Shown here: in pieces, positions 1 to 10,048 of the stretch
Numbering within the stretch: position 1 is the stretch's first letter
Layout: the number at the start of each line of letters is the position of its first letter
DNA from: Corallium rubrum
Lineage: Eukaryota; Cnidaria; Anthozoa; Scleralcyonacea; Coralliidae
Length of the DNA: 64,000 nucleotides
Direction: 5' to 3'
NCBI GenBank assembly: GCA_964035015.1
Contig: CAXIUP010000261.1
Location: 393,001-457,000, forward strand
Notes under the pieces: generated by a model
What the model was told of the DNA's origin: nothing
The model's input: the letters and a program-made list of their open reading frames with translations, nothing else
Databases searched by the model: none
Made by a program: the position numbers and the translations under genes

Positions 1-867
1 GGGGGCATCACCGATTCTGATTCTTATTGTGTCTGCCTTCATTTCCACCACCTCGGTAAAACTTTCATACAGTTGTTTCTTACGGAGGTCTTCTTCATCA
101 GCTGCTTTTTTTCTATAGTGGTCGGCTTCTATTCTAAGGTACTCGATTTTTTCTGCATCTGTACCCTGTGGGTTGAGCATTCCCAAGAATTCTCTTGCTT
201 CCTGCTCAGTTAGGAGTCCTCTCGCCTGTTCTTGTAGGTTCCCCTCTCTTTCCTCAAGTATTCTGTCGCTCTCTGACATGATGTGTGAGATTATGTCATC
301 CACAGCTTCTGAAGTTGTGGGGCGATTGTTAGCCCTCTCAACGGCTCCTACAATTTTTCTGAAATGCTCAGCTTTAGCATTATTTAACAGCTCTCCATAT
401 TCCTTGATAACTCTAGCTTTTTTATCTGTTTTGTTTTCACTAAGCTTGATCTCACCACCCTTACGTACCAAAACGTTTACACCCTTAAACCACATTCCGT
501 CGTCGCTACCATTTTTTTTGTTACGGCTAATCGGAGACTGTTCTAACAGTTTATTAGAAGCCTCACCATCGCTCTTATTTACCGTCATATGTAACCCGTC
601 TTTGAAGAACTTCTTTCTACTATTTATGACAGATCTATCTGTTTCCCGCTCATCACTGCTGGTGTTGACCCTATATCCATCACGGGTTATGTCATCTATA
701 CCGGGTGTGGGGTGATCTGTATCGTATGGTATTATTCTCTGATTTCTGTCGGTGAAGCTCGTTTCGCCAGTACCTTCTTCAGCATCTGTCCACTCCTCTT
801 CATCCTCTGCCCTCTCTTCATCTCTGTTAAGATCATCCATTTCATAGTCTTCCCCTCCTTCAGCCAT
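1..867 (-). CDS. Unrecognised Polinton gene, 3' end outside window
   Basis: The frame is open for 289 codons from the ATG at 867 to the window edge, so the C-terminus is missing. The first 40 residues are very acidic (many Glu and Asp). The rest is charged and probably helical, with Lys/Glu-rich stretches that could form coiled coils. There are no Cys clusters or membrane segments. The ATG sits directly after a TATATA stretch and 6 bases downstream of the stop of the preceding gene on the same strand, which fits a packed viral gene row. The frame is undamaged, unlike its neighbours. No family was recognised; by position it could be a structural or scaffold protein of the Polinton, which is inference only. 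Confidence 0.6.
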   Translation of the reverse strand, partial: MAEGGEDYEMDDLNRDEERAEDEEEWTDAEEGTGETSFTDRNQRIIPYDTDHPTPGIDDITRDGYRVNTSSDERETDRSVINSRKKFFKDGLHMTVNKSDGEASNKLLEQSPISRNKKNGSDDGMWFKGVNVLVRKGGEIKLSENKTDKKARVIKEYGELLNNAKAEHFRKIVGAVERANNRPTTSEAVDDIISHIMSESDRILEEREGNLQEQARGLLTEQEAREFLGMLNPQGTDAEKIEYLRIEADHYRKKAADEEDLRKKQLYESFTEVVEMKADTIRIRIGDAP

Positions 868-873
868 TATATA

Positions 874-1615
874 CTAACCTATGTACAGCTCGAGCAGAAC
901 AGCCGCAACATTCTCAGAACCGTTATTCCCGCGGACTCTAAAGGTCATCTTGTTGTAAACACCCTTCTGAATCTCAACTTTCGACTCAATGTATGTGTAG
1001 TGCTGTACGCTCCCTTTCAGACTCTGTTCAGAGATTATTGGAAGAGTGCTGTACGCTCCCTTTCAGACTCTGTTCAGAGATTATTGGAAGAGTGCCAATC
1101 AGGTTACTCCTTTTTCCATTGTACATACTTTTCTCGCTTTCGACAGCGTCACATAAAATTTCAACATTATTCAACCCTTTGTTGATGTCCACCTGGTTTG
1201 GACTGTTCGTCCACTCACTACCACCAGTTATCACGTCACCCTCATTGAACCCTAAAAGAAGACCCATCTTTCCGAATTTTAACTTCTTCGACGTTCTTAT
1301 TTTAGATGTTCCATCGTGGACATTCTTTCTGAACTCAACCACCCCACTGTGAGCCCCGGCCAGAGTCTTAACGAACGTTTCCAACGCACCAAAGTCCAGA
1401 TAACCTTCAGGAGCGAGTGCCTCCTTGCCGTCGAACGACGCTGAGTCGTTCAAAGCTGATACTATATTGTTATAGTTCCAGAATACCGTAGCTTTCTTTA
1501 GCATTATTTGTGGGGCCAAGCCTCTTGGATTTATCATCACAATGAACTCATCGAAGTAGACAGTCTTTTCACCACCTTCAATGAACAATGTTAGCTTCAT
1601 TTTCTGAGTATACAT
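874..1615 (-). pseudogene. Polinton structural-like gene broken by a 46-bp duplication
   Basis: The ATG at 1615 overlaps the stop of the upstream integrase gene (TAATG). The first 180 codons are open and rich in Gly, Val and Phe, as in a beta-sandwich protein. The reading frame is then lost in a 46-bp tandem duplication at 1000-1091. Without one copy, the length would be 696 bases, exactly 232 codons, ending at the TAG at 874-876, so the duplication seems to be the only lesion. The C-terminal part past the break includes the segment FRVRGNNGSENVAAVLLEL. Its place beside the integrase and its composition suggest a virion component, but I recognise no family. Confidence 0.55.
1000..1091. repeat. 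46-bp tandem duplication, two copies
   Basis: Copies start at 1000 and 1046 (GTGCTGTACGCTCCC...) and look identical. The period is not a multiple of three, so it shifts the frame of the gene at 874-1615. Confidence 0.95.
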
Positions 1616-2689
1616 TAACCCAGGTTCTGTACATCACTCTCAGGTATCCACAAGTTGTGTTTGCTGTCATAGCCCAACCACTTGACCAACACCATTTTTT
1701 TTCCCGCGTTTTTTTTTTCTTTTCAGTATTTTCTCGATTCTGTAGACGTCGTCCTTTTTAGCCACCGGCAACAGCTCTTCCTCATAAAACTTTCCAATAA
1801 TTGGCTCACCCTCAGCGTCCTCGATCTCGTAAACGTTTGGATCACCACGAATGACCTTCGTTATCTTGAAGATTTCCTTAGTGAAGTTAGCTTCATAACC
1901 TTTCGTAAAAATACTCTTGTACTTTGACACCCTCACAATGTCTCGAATTTTGAACTTGGGTAAGGGGTGATCACCAAAATGATGGCCGAACAATGTATTC
2001 CAAACCTGATTCTCGTTTGACTTATTTATGTCCTTAGGCTTCGGCAGAATAACACTATGTTTTGTGTTGTTATAATTTCCAACGAGGTCGCCCAGGACAT
2101 CAATCCATTTATAAGTGTAGAAACACTTCCACATAGCATTTTTTAGTGTTTTGTTAAACCATTCGACGACCGCTGCTTTCTTGTCTGAGTACGTACTGAA
2201 GTACTCGACACCGCACTCCTTCAGGAGGTCCTTCACACCGACATTGTAAAACTCCTTTCCATCATCGAACTGGGCTAGGTCAGGGTAACTACCAAATCGG
2301 TCTTTGAACTGTTCCAACAGCTCAGCCACAGCCCCGGTCATATTTCTCTTATCCTTCCTGTAAACGGGAACGGCGAAAGCGTATCTGCTCAAAATCTCAA
2401 CAGCCGTTAGTATCCAGTAGTACCCTTTGTTCTGGTTCTTGTACTTCCCTATATCAACCAAGTCCATCTGTATCTGTTCACCGAGGTGGCTGACGAATGT
2501 TTGTCTGAACTTATGTTTTTTCACAACAAGTTTGTACCTCGTGTACGTGTCCTATGTTTTCAACCAATCCCGGATCGTTTTCCTACTCACATCAAGACCT
2601 TCCCCCACTGCCTTCTCGTACAACCGTTCAGCTGACTGATATCCTGTTTTTGGATTGTAGTAGATATCTCTTAATTCCTGTTCTAACAT
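1615..2689 (-). pseudogene. Polinton-type retroviral-like integrase with chromodomain
   Basis: This is the DDE integrase of the Polinton/Maverick family, which inserts the element into chromosomes. The N-terminal helical region starts at the ATG at 2689. The catalytic core has the first Asp in QIQMDLVDIGKYK, the second in FDDGKEF and the Glu in VVEWFNKTLKNAMWK. An SH3-like segment follows (IVRVSKYKSIFTKGY), then a chromodomain beginning YRIEKILKRKKK and ending in VLVKWLGYDS and LWIPESDV. Two lesions are visible: a TAG at 2552-2554 between the N-terminal region and the core, and one extra base in the A-run near 1690 that puts the chromodomain out of frame. The length is 358 codons plus one base, which agrees with a single insertion. 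Confidence 0.85.
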
Positions 2690-2727
2690 AACATGACCCC
2701 CATCCATATAACCTGACCTTTGTTATA
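2690..2727. promoter_or_regulatory. Divergent spacer with TATA-ATG motifs
   Basis: This short spacer separates the minus-strand integrase from the plus-strand gene at 2728. GTTATA abuts the 2728 ATG, and ATGTT abuts the integrase ATG. Similar (G)TTATA or TATATA strings touch the start codons at 867, 4174, 4822, 6499, 6926, 57361 and 57812, so this is a plausible viral promoter motif. That role is inferred from repetition alone. Confidence 0.45.
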
Positions 2728-4170
2728 ATGGATAAGACCTTGAGAGAATTTTTCATCAAATATCCATACGCTGATAGAACCAAGTTCATGACTGATTCAG
2801 TGTTTGGCCAATCAAAACCTGGTGTATTCTTCGGACCTACCGACGGTTCGTACATCTACACTGGCGATACGGAGTTTAAGAACAATAAAAACTACGCCAA
2901 GTATTTAACAATAAATAAACCGCTGCCAAGATTTCCAAAAATATGGCTTGGTGGTGGTACGGTACAGAAAATTCAGGGTAAGCGGCACTGGAAGAGTGAC
3001 ATTGAGGGGAAATACGACTTTTCGAAGTTTACATGTCATAGACTACAACCTTAACAATGTCATAGACTACAACCTTAACAATTTCAGGGTTTATGTTAAC
3101 CACCAGGACTTTTTTTATGGCAAAATTACCAGCTCTAAATCCAGGTAGTCGGACGGACATAGCGGTATCGTGGAATAATAATGAACCTTATTACCAACTT
3201 ATAACCGCTGTCTATCTCAGTTCATACTGCTGTGGCGTTGGGGTAGAACATCTGAAATTTTCAGAACATGTGTATCCAGTAATTACCTCAATTATTCGTT
3301 TTCACCTTTACTTCACCACACGGCGTATACTAAGACGTCTGATAACGGAGAAGAGGAGCGACCTAATGAGAGAGTTTGGCGTGGAAGGTTCTGATGTCGG
3401 ATGTGATTGACAACATGGTGAACGTACCTAGAGAAAAAAAGTTCCTGATTAATCCTCACTCTGGTTTCAGACACAACCGTCCCTTTTGTGAGTGGGTGTG
3501 GCGTCTCAATAGCGATTATAAGACACACTACAGAAGGTTCATACCTTTACGAACAAATGGTTCTACCAAAATAGGTTTACAGTATCTGAATGAGTCTATC
3601 GAGGCTTATGTTTACACCATTCTTGGTTCACAGGCTAAAACAGGGGTCAGTATTTTTAACAAAGGTGCTGGCAGTCTCGAAACACAGCAAGAATTTAGAG
3701 TCCTTGTAGAGGATGCTGTTGTTAACTATAGTGTTAGTACTTGGATTTTGAATATGAACAAGGCAATATCAGATACTAACGTCACCCAGAATGTGGCTAT
3801 AAGCCCTGACACGTGGTTAGTCCCAGATTCACTGACGATATTAAAGAAAATTCTAGGATATAACAACTTACTGAAACGTGCATCAGAGGGTATGGAATTC
3901 GGTATTAATTCTGAAGTCAACTACCAAGGTGTTCACAAACAACCACCAAAGAAGCTACACCAAGAAAGCGGTTCACACTTGGAAACACTAGACGACAAAC
4001 CTGACAACACTGACGGACACATTGACAAACCAGCCGTCCATACACCTGATAAAACTGACAAACCAGCCGTTCATACACCTGATAGACAACCAGAGCCGGG
4101 CAGTGAGTTGGAAATTTTGTTGGTCCTAACAGCCGCGTTTGGGTATCTGTTCAGTAAATACGTCATATAG
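2728..4170 (+). pseudogene. Unrecognised large Polinton gene with C-terminal anchor, frameshifted
   Basis: The gene begins at the ATG at 2728, preceded by GTTATA. It reads as one long protein spread over at least three frames: 2728 to about 3025, about 3030-3120, about 3120-3400, and then an uninterrupted stretch from about 3390 to the stop at 4170. The middle part is globular and Tyr-rich. Residues near the end contain two copies of TDKPAVHTPD followed by a hydrophobic segment (LEILLVLTAAFGYLFSKYVI), so the product probably has a membrane-anchored or virion-embedded C-terminus. A 24-bp in-frame tandem repeat lies at 3035-3082. It is followed after 3 bases by the gene at 4174. I do not recognise the family; a virion surface or minor capsid role is only a guess. 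Confidence 0.5.
3035..3082. repeat. 24-bp tandem repeat, two copies
   Basis: The unit GTCATAGACTACAACCTTAA... occurs at 3035 and 3059, period 24. It is in frame and encodes two copies of VIDYNLNN. Confidence 0.9.
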
Positions 4171-4173
4171 TAT

Positions 4174-4782
4174 ATGAGTCTGTTTTATGGTTACAGCAAA
4201 CCGGAAATCACCAAGGAACAACTCAACGATAAACTAAAAGGTTACATGAAGGCCTATGACCACAAGGTCATCTTCAACCTGAACGTAACCAGAGATAGTA
4301 TGAACGCGGTCTCGAAACATCCTCCCTTTGTTGATTACATAGAAGACAAAGACGGTGAAACTAAGATCAACTCAACCATGTTTTGGAGACCTCCTAGTAT
4401 CAACCCACAGCTAAACACTGCTGGCGACCACCACTTCCTTTACCCTGAGTCCTCAATAAGAACGGCCCTCCACGTTAACATACCCAGATTCATGTTCACT
4501 GATGTCTCAGTTTTCGTTGCGGTAAAAAGGAATACTATAAGACCGGCGTCAAATACCTGGGAAATGATTATTTCCAATAATGACAACAGTCTCGGCAAAA
4601 GTATTGGGTTTAAAGCTGGGGTGAATGACAAACTGTTTATAGATGGGTCGTCACCACATAGGATTCACGATTGTACGATTCCAGCGAAGTTCATCGGAAA
4701 GAAGATCCTGGTATCTGCCCACTGGCTATCTGGGCTTGTTGTGTCACATGTCAGGATAAGTGGTGAGATACTAAAAGACTAA
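4174..4782 (+). CDS. Unrecognised Polinton protein, 202 aa
   Basis: This is an intact frame with its ATG after ATATAGTAT, starting 3 bases after the previous stop. The protein has a charged N-terminal 40 residues and then alternating hydrophobic and polar stretches typical of a beta-rich domain (for example TALHVNIPRFMFTDVSVFVA and KILVSAHWLSGLVVSHVRIS). There is no signal peptide, membrane segment or metal site. The fold could be a jelly-roll or lectin-like domain of a virion protein, but this rests on composition only. It is one of the few undamaged genes of the fragment and lies in the same direction as the genes on both sides. Confidence 0.6.
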   Translation: MSLFYGYSKPEITKEQLNDKLKGYMKAYDHKVIFNLNVTRDSMNAVSKHPPFVDYIEDKDGETKINSTMFWRPPSINPQLNTAGDHHFLYPESSIRTALHVNIPRFMFTDVSVFVAVKRNTIRPASNTWEMIISNNDNSLGKSIGFKAGVNDKLFIDGSSPHRIHDCTIPAKFIGKKILVSAHWLSGLVVSHVRISGEILKD

Positions 4783-4821
4783 TTTTTTATCAGTAACATC
4801 GATCAAATAGGGACATGTTAT

Positions 4822-4968
4822 ATGGATGTGTTCGCGCTACACAGCTTTAAAAAGTATTATTCAGACATCAACTTCTACGGTATGAAGATCGTAGACGGTC
4901 GTCTGGGGGAACCCGAGATCGAGAAGATCTGTAAAGAGACCATGGCTGAATACGGTATAATTAGATGA
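4822..4968 (+). CDS. Small Polinton protein, 48 aa
   Basis: The ATG at 4822 follows GTTAT, and the frame runs 48 codons to a TGA at 4966-4968. That stop overlaps the ATG of the next gene by ATGA, an arrangement common in compact viral genomes. The product is a soluble mix of Lys, Glu and Tyr without recognised motifs. The upstream motif and the tight overlap are the reasons for calling it a gene. Confidence 0.5.
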   Translation: MDVFALHSFKKYYSDINFYGMKIVDGRLGEPEIEKICKETMAEYGIIR

Positions 4969-5477
4969 AAAGAAAAAGGAAAAGAAAAAGCGTTGTCAGC
5001 TTCAACCACATTGGTAAAAACCTCCAATCAGTTGAAGTAGACAAACTACAGAAGCTTTACTCGTATTATCACAAGTTAGCGACTTGTTACAAATGGAAAC
5101 ACACTCGACTGAAGAGAATAAAACTAATCCTTGAGGCGGTCAGCATTGCATTGACTGTAATTGGAGGAATAGCTGGTGGCGTTACAGCTAACCCGGTGGT
5201 CCTCGGGACCATAGCCGGCCCTGGCGTCCTAATCCAAGGGTATATGACCAAGTCGGGGATTCCTGGCAGACTGGAAAACTGTGAATTCGCTCATGTTAGC
5301 TACCACAAGGTCCTGACACAAATCAGGAGCTTCCTGCGTGGAGTTCAGTACGATGAGACTATTTTTTTGTCTGACGTTCGTGTACTCGACGACATTGTGA
5401 CTGAGGTCTGTCCACGTTTCGACAGTATGACTCCGCGGTACCACAAGACCTACGGTGAACCTGTTGGGTCTGGCTAA
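4965..5477 (+). CDS. Two-TM membrane protein resembling SLATT domains
   Basis: This 170-aa protein starts with a strongly basic tail (MKRKRKRKS). A helix containing YKWKHTRLKRIKLILEA is followed by two hydrophobic segments (about residues 60-75 and 78-95, with Gly-rich turns), then a soluble helical part with CEFAHVSYHKVLTQIRSFLR. Known SLATT proteins, membrane effectors tied to nucleotide-signalling defence systems, have this order: helix with aromatic/basic residues, two TM helices, conserved soluble helices. The match is by eye, so the family is tentative. The start overlaps the 48-aa gene, and the 3' end overlaps the convergent kinase gene by about 120 bases. An alternative is a Polinton-specific membrane or capsid-maturation protein. 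Confidence 0.5.
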   Translation: MKRKRKRKSVVSFNHIGKNLQSVEVDKLQKLYSYYHKLATCYKWKHTRLKRIKLILEAVSIALTVIGGIAGGVTANPVVLGTIAGPGVLIQGYMTKSGIPGRLENCEFAHVSYHKVLTQIRSFLRGVQYDETIFLSDVRVLDDIVTEVCPRFDSMTPRYHKTYGEPVGSG

Positions 5478-6168
5478 CGGTTTTAACTATCTCTGGTATG
5501 TAGACGTCTCGGTTACCTACACAAGCCATCCAACCGTGGAATCCACTAGGAATCCTGTTAAGAACATCGATTAGAAACGATTCATCCGGACCAAAGTTTT
5601 CCCAATCGAGGGTAATCAGTTTGGTTCCCTTAAGGATTATGTTTTCAATCATTTCTTGGGTATACCTTTGTATCCACTCGAGATAGCTTTTGGTTACACC
5701 GGCTTCACATTCCCGACCTCTTTTAAGCATTCGCCTGTGACAGGTGTCAACTGAGGCTTCCAGAACTATCAGGGCATCAGGGGTTGGGAGTAGATCATTC
5801 AGTTCGTGAAAAACCCTGGAGTAGTTAGAAAACTGTTCATCAGTCACCCACCCATTACGCCAACAGTTTTTGGTGAAAGCCTGGCAGCTGTGATGTGTTC
5901 GCTCTATGATCACATTCTCTCCCTCGTTGATTAACTCCAGAGCCTTCAAATAAACGTTGATTCTTTCACCGAGGAACCAGGTCTCGATTTTGTACGCCCA
6001 TTTTTCGGGGTTGGCGTAAAACTTTTCGAGGTATGGATTGTCGTCAACTGGCTCTTCAATAAGGTGGTAACGATTTCTTCTAGCGAATGGTTTCATGAAC
6101 GTTGTCTTCCCCACACCGATGTTTCCATCGAGGGTGATCAGCCGGGCAACGAGCTTTGAGTTGGTCAT
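5359..6168 (-). CDS. Deoxynucleoside kinase (dNK/dCK family)
   Basis: The product phosphorylates deoxynucleosides to supply DNA precursors. The P-loop is LDGNIGVGKTTF near residue 13. IEEPVDDNPYL follows, then ERTHHS, the equivalent of the ERS/DRS motif that binds substrate. The LID region is RMLKRGREC near residue 150, with the Arg residues expected for ATP binding. The core of about 215 residues is complete. The last 50 or so residues run antisense through the end of the gene at 4965-5477 and may not be native; the true end could be near 5470. The gene is in good condition, in contrast to the neighbouring integrase. Such kinases are known from large DNA viruses and animals, but I do not know of them as usual Polinton cargo. 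Confidence 0.85.
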   Translation of the reverse strand: MTNSKLVARLITLDGNIGVGKTTFMKPFARRNRYHLIEEPVDDNPYLEKFYANPEKWAYKIETWFLGERINVYLKALELINEGENVIIERTHHSCQAFTKNCWRNGWVTDEQFSNYSRVFHELNDLLPTPDALIVLEASVDTCHRRMLKRGRECEAGVTKSYLEWIQRYTQEMIENIILKGTKLITLDWENFGPDESFLIDVLNRIPSGFHGWMACVGNRDVYIPEIVKTVSQTQQVHRRSCGTAESYCRNVDRPQSQCRRVHERQTKK

Positions 6169-6498
6169 TACCCCAGTTCACAATTTAGACTTAGACCTTT
6201 TGTATTTTATATGTTGATCCCAAAGAGACTCAGGCGGCCCATACTAGCTGTCTTCCACGGACTCTGAAGAGCTATCAGAGTGATGGGACATTGTTTTAGG
6301 AGGAATGATAAAGGGGAATACTACGTAACCGAATCTGTTGTCTACTGGCCGACAATCCTAGAGGTTCCACAGACGACCTCAGAGATTCCTACAGATCAAC
6401 TGGCAGACGACCTCACAGATTCCTACAGATCAACTGACAGACGACCTTAAAGATTCCCTATAGATCAACTGACAGATGAAATATAGACCAATATATAG
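6169..6498. repeat. Spacer with about three 36-bp tandem repeats
   Basis: The spacer between the kinase and the gene at 6499 has no gene. From 6368 to 6478 a unit of about 36 bases (GACGACCTCAGAGATTCC, then TACAGATCAACTG) is repeated three times with a few changes. This could hold promoter or replication signals; nothing more specific is visible. Confidence 0.7.
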
Positions 6499-6909
6499 AT
6501 GGCTGACGAAACTAAGTCCGAAACACCCAAGAATACGGAAACCCCAGGTTCAGATTTGGAAGTCCCTAAGATAACATCAGTAATCAAGACGGAAAAAATC
6601 AGAGACCAAAAACGGGTGGCCGCTGATAAAAGACTGGCCCAGATATCGAAGGCAGCCAAGGAGAGGAAAGCCAGGGAGCGGCTGGCGGCTGAAACTGGTC
6701 TCGGAGTTGGTGGAAACTGGTCAACTTATTACGGCTACCTAATTGGAACCCATTGGATTGGTTATCGGTGGGGCCTCACTTTATTACAGCATGAGGCAGG
6801 AGAAAAGAGAGGTCCAAAGGTTGGAAGAACCGTAGTGAAATCTGAGCCACAAAACGATGAAATCCAGATGACCCGGGCTTCCCCGGTTTTAGACAGTTTT
6901 GATGAGTGA
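6499..6909 (+). CDS. Basic/acidic Polinton protein, possible C-terminal frameshift
   Basis: The ATG follows AATATATAG. The first 65 residues are highly charged and helix-forming (KAAKERKARERLAAE), followed by a Gly/Trp/Tyr-rich hydrophobic patch near residues 73-95 that may be a membrane segment. The listed frame ends at 6909. A one-base shift near 6780 would instead end the protein at a TAG at 6833-6835 with the tail YYSMRQEKREVQRLEEP, which looks more natural after a membrane segment; I cannot decide between them. No family was recognised. Confidence 0.45.
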   Translation: MADETKSETPKNTETPGSDLEVPKITSVIKTEKIRDQKRVAADKRLAQISKAAKERKARERLAAETGLGVGGNWSTYYGYLIGTHWIGYRWGLTLLQHEAGEKRGPKVGRTVVKSEPQNDEIQMTRASPVLDSFDE

Positions 6910-6925
6910 AATATATAGTAGTATA

Positions 6926-6985
6926 ATGTCAACCGTCAACCGAAAAGAACTGTTGAACGAGCTCTACCACTGGACGAAAAATCTT
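6926..6985 (+). pseudogene. Truncated start of a Polinton gene
   Basis: An ATG preceded by ATATATAGTAGTATA begins a frame reading MSTVNRKELLNELYHWTKNL. Past about 6985 the sequence turns into TTTGC-rich repeat DNA, and the open frame continues to 7099 only by chance. The gene appears to be cut here by the repeat insertion that ends Polinton fragment 1. Confidence 0.5.
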
Positions 6986-7258
6986 GTTTACATGGGCATC
7001 AAATTTGTAGCAAACATATGTCAAATGCCACATTTGCTCAAGTTTGCTCCCCATTGCTCAAAACCAAATATGAAATTTGGTCCACATTTGCCAGTGTAGC
7101 AAACGTGGTAAATGCCACATTATCGTATGATTTGCTTAGTTGAGCAAATATGTTGTAAAACTACACATTTTACAGCGCTTTGCATATGAAGGAAATTTAA
7201 TGTAAATTTTTCATTTTGCTTTACTTTTTCCACAGTGGAAAATGTGTCCAAATTATTT
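6986..7258. repeat. TTTGC/GCAAA-rich dispersed repeat
   Basis: This stretch is full of CAAATTTG, TTTGCTC and GCAAA words and has no gene. Similar sequence lies at 10276-11060 and 55917-56640. It marks the edge of Polinton fragment 1, as the related block does for fragment 2. Confidence 0.6.
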
Positions 7259-7292
7259 AAAGGTGGTCTCCAGTCGGTTCTGCGCATGTGCC
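7259..7292 (+). repeat. Left TIR of the 3.0-kb element
   Basis: About 34 bases, matching the reverse complement of 10241-10273. Confidence 0.75.
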
Positions 7293-8269
7293 AAGTGGGG
7301 GCTCCACCGGAAATCGGTGTATCGTTCCCAGTCTAATCGGCTGTGCGCGTTGTTTACATCGTGTCAGTGCTCGAGGAAGATAGGAGTCGAAGGTTGTGCG
7401 TCGGTCAACCCTCAAGTCAAGACAAACGATACATTGAAAAGAGTACTACGCTAGAAGAGATGCCTCTAGAGTGTGCTTACTTGATGCTTTTGAGAGATGG
7501 AAAACGGTAAAGTTAGAAAATAATCTAAAGAACGAACTCGATTTATACGCTGCTGATAAATCCATGTCGAACTCACTGATTTAATTACTAATATTTCTTC
7601 AGTGACAATGTTTCCTAGGCATGCTGATGAGCCCTGACATTGGGTGACATAGCTAAATACTATGTATGGATCTATAAGTCAACATGCTAATTCAGTGATT
7701 AACTTTACTTGTATTGCATGTTAATTCACTTGTTTGTATATAGGGAAAAAAATATAGACAAACCATTCTCAATATTTCCAAGACAATACAGATTCATGAA
7801 CAAAGTTAAAAAAAAATATTAATTTAACTTCTCCAACTATTATTAGTCCAACCCTGCTGGCTGAATATGTAAATACCAATATAATCCATTGTTTAGTGTT
7901 TTAATACCCCAGATAGTGTCAAAAAATGTACATCTAAAATGAAGGTCTAACATTTAGGCAAACACTCTTCGTCAGAAAAATATGATTAGGGCCATCGTTC
8001 GAAACATCGACATTAGACCTTCCATTTCGATTTCTGATACACTGGTTGCTCATATCATTGACTGTTGGGAATTCACGGACAAAAGTATGATATGTATACT
8101 AACATGTATATTATATATAACTATAATTTTGACATATTTGTCAACATATGCAATACATGTAATAGAGTGTGAATTCCTTTGTGTTAAAATACATGCAATG
8201 ATATATAAGCAGCACAGTATTGAAGAGTGTAGAAAATAGGAGTTACAAATGTAACATATATAAAAATAT

Positions 8270-9300
8270 TCATAAATCACATGATTCATAATAAATCTTG
8301 CAGGCCTATACCCAGTGTATAAACCATTTGGTGAAGGGTACGGAGCACGTATAGCAACTATGCAACAACTGGGTACAACTCTCCTGTTGCGCCTTTCCCA
8401 AGTGACCATGTTTATTTTTATTTTATTTTATTAGCTTTGCGAGTTACACATTGCAATTACAAACAAAATTATACAGAACAAAAACATTTTGACTGAGACA
8501 CTGCAACAGCAAAAGCCAATTACTGCAGGCCCAAGTTATAATACTGTCTATATGCTGCATGTTGAAAATTTTCATTATTTCGAACATTATTCAAGACAAG
8601 TACATCCTCACGATAGCACATAGCAATGTCTAAAACATTGGCATCAAGAATAAGCTGTTGAAAAAGTGGAGTTAATGATATGCAGGCCTGCTGTTCTGGT
8701 ACAGCATTTATTTTCTTCTTGAGTGGGCATAGGTGTGCAGTGGCCACAATAACACCATTCTGGAACATTGTTGTCAGGTGGGGGATTAGGTGGTTGTAGT
8801 CGAAGAAGCTCTAACACAAGATTTCTTAGCATCCCAACATTTAGGGCTTCTACTAAGTTCTGAAATATGGAGATATTTTTCTATTAGTGAAAATTCAAGA
8901 AAACATGGGATATTATATAAACTTATCACTGCCACACTCCACATTGGTGTTGAGAAAACATGCAGCATGAAAGTTAGATTTACTGTAGTTGTGACAACAA
9001 ATGAATGCTGTACACTCACATAATCCCCATTAAACCAAAAGTGCATTGATTGGTTAGAATATTATTATTTATCAAGAATATCTTACCATTAATTGTTGTT
9101 CATGATTTGCCTGATTCTTCTGAGTAGCGTTCTCTGCTGGTACCAGTTGACCTCTTCCTCTCCCATGCCCTCTTGCACCATCCCTTCCTCTACCACCACC
9201 CCTTACTTGTCCTCTACCATGTCCCCTAGCTCTCCCACATCCTCTTCCTCTCCAACGCCCTCTTCCTCTTCTTTCTTCTTCACAATCATAAAAAAGTAAA
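8270..9300 (-). pseudogene. P2X7 intracellular-tail (ballast-like) domain gene, broken
   Basis: Three exon-like blocks read on the minus strand. The first, 9300-9087, encodes an Arg/Gly-rich repeat and ends in a GTAAGA donor. The second starts at 8859 after a TTTCAG acceptor and encodes the Cys-rich signature WCYCGHCTPMPTQEENKCC, then, after a one-base shift, CISLTPLFQQL and AAYRQY. The third, near 8410-8290, has RRVVPSCCIVAIRAPYP. These match the order of the Zn-binding cytoplasmic tail of P2X7 receptors, found as stand-alone proteins in many invertebrates. No channel domain is present. The shifts inside the second and third blocks indicate a pseudogene or sequence errors. Its lodging between TIRs suggests capture by, or origin in, a transposon. 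Confidence 0.65.
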
Positions 9301-9895
9301 CACACCATGCTAAATATTTATGATGTGCAAAGGCAAAACGCAACAGAAATTACCCTATTTTCGCATTATAAACAAAGTATAAAACATGAATAGCATGAAT
9401 GAATTCATATTTATAAATACAAGTTGTTTTGATTATTTGACGCTTGACAAAAGCCATGATTTATCAACCTTCAACATTGCCCTTCATAAACAATCAATCT
9501 GAAAATATTCTATTTATAATTATAATTATATAATGCAGCTGCTAAAAGCTGAAAATTACGTCTATTGAAACCCAGACATACACTAAGTCTTTATTCAAAA
9601 CAAAAACATTCAATATGTTTTTGACTGATGGAGGTTGAGACTGTATACAGGCTAACTTCGCGTGAATTTGTGGAGGAGAAATAACTAACGATGCATTTAG
9701 AATCATATACTAATATACAAAGGAAATTGAACGACAAAATCGACAAACACAGTCTGAATTATATAATTTCAACTTTGCGCGGATTAAGCCCAAACATTTA
9801 GCGTCACTCGCTACAAAGATTCCAGTCCCGATTTAGTCCGTTGCTCAGAAATAAATTACATATAGTTGGATACAAAAAAAATATAATAAACTTAC

Positions 9896-10048
9896 CGCCA
9901 TATCACTGTCCCTTTCTTGAACTCGTCTGTTGTTCATACATTGACCGAAGTCTTCGCCATGGCACGCGCTTGAACAAAACTTTTTCAGACTTCTACAGGA
10001 AAAATATTTCTGCCCTTTTCTCTCAGACAGTGGCCACGACATTTGCAC
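9896..10048 (-). CDS. Possible 5' exon of the P2X7-tail-like gene
   Basis: An open frame starting at the ATG at 10048 has KFCSSACHGEDFGQC and ends at a strong GTAAGT donor (exon end 9896). It lies upstream of the P2X7-like exons on the same strand inside the same TIR element. Linkage to them is inferred. Confidence 0.3.
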
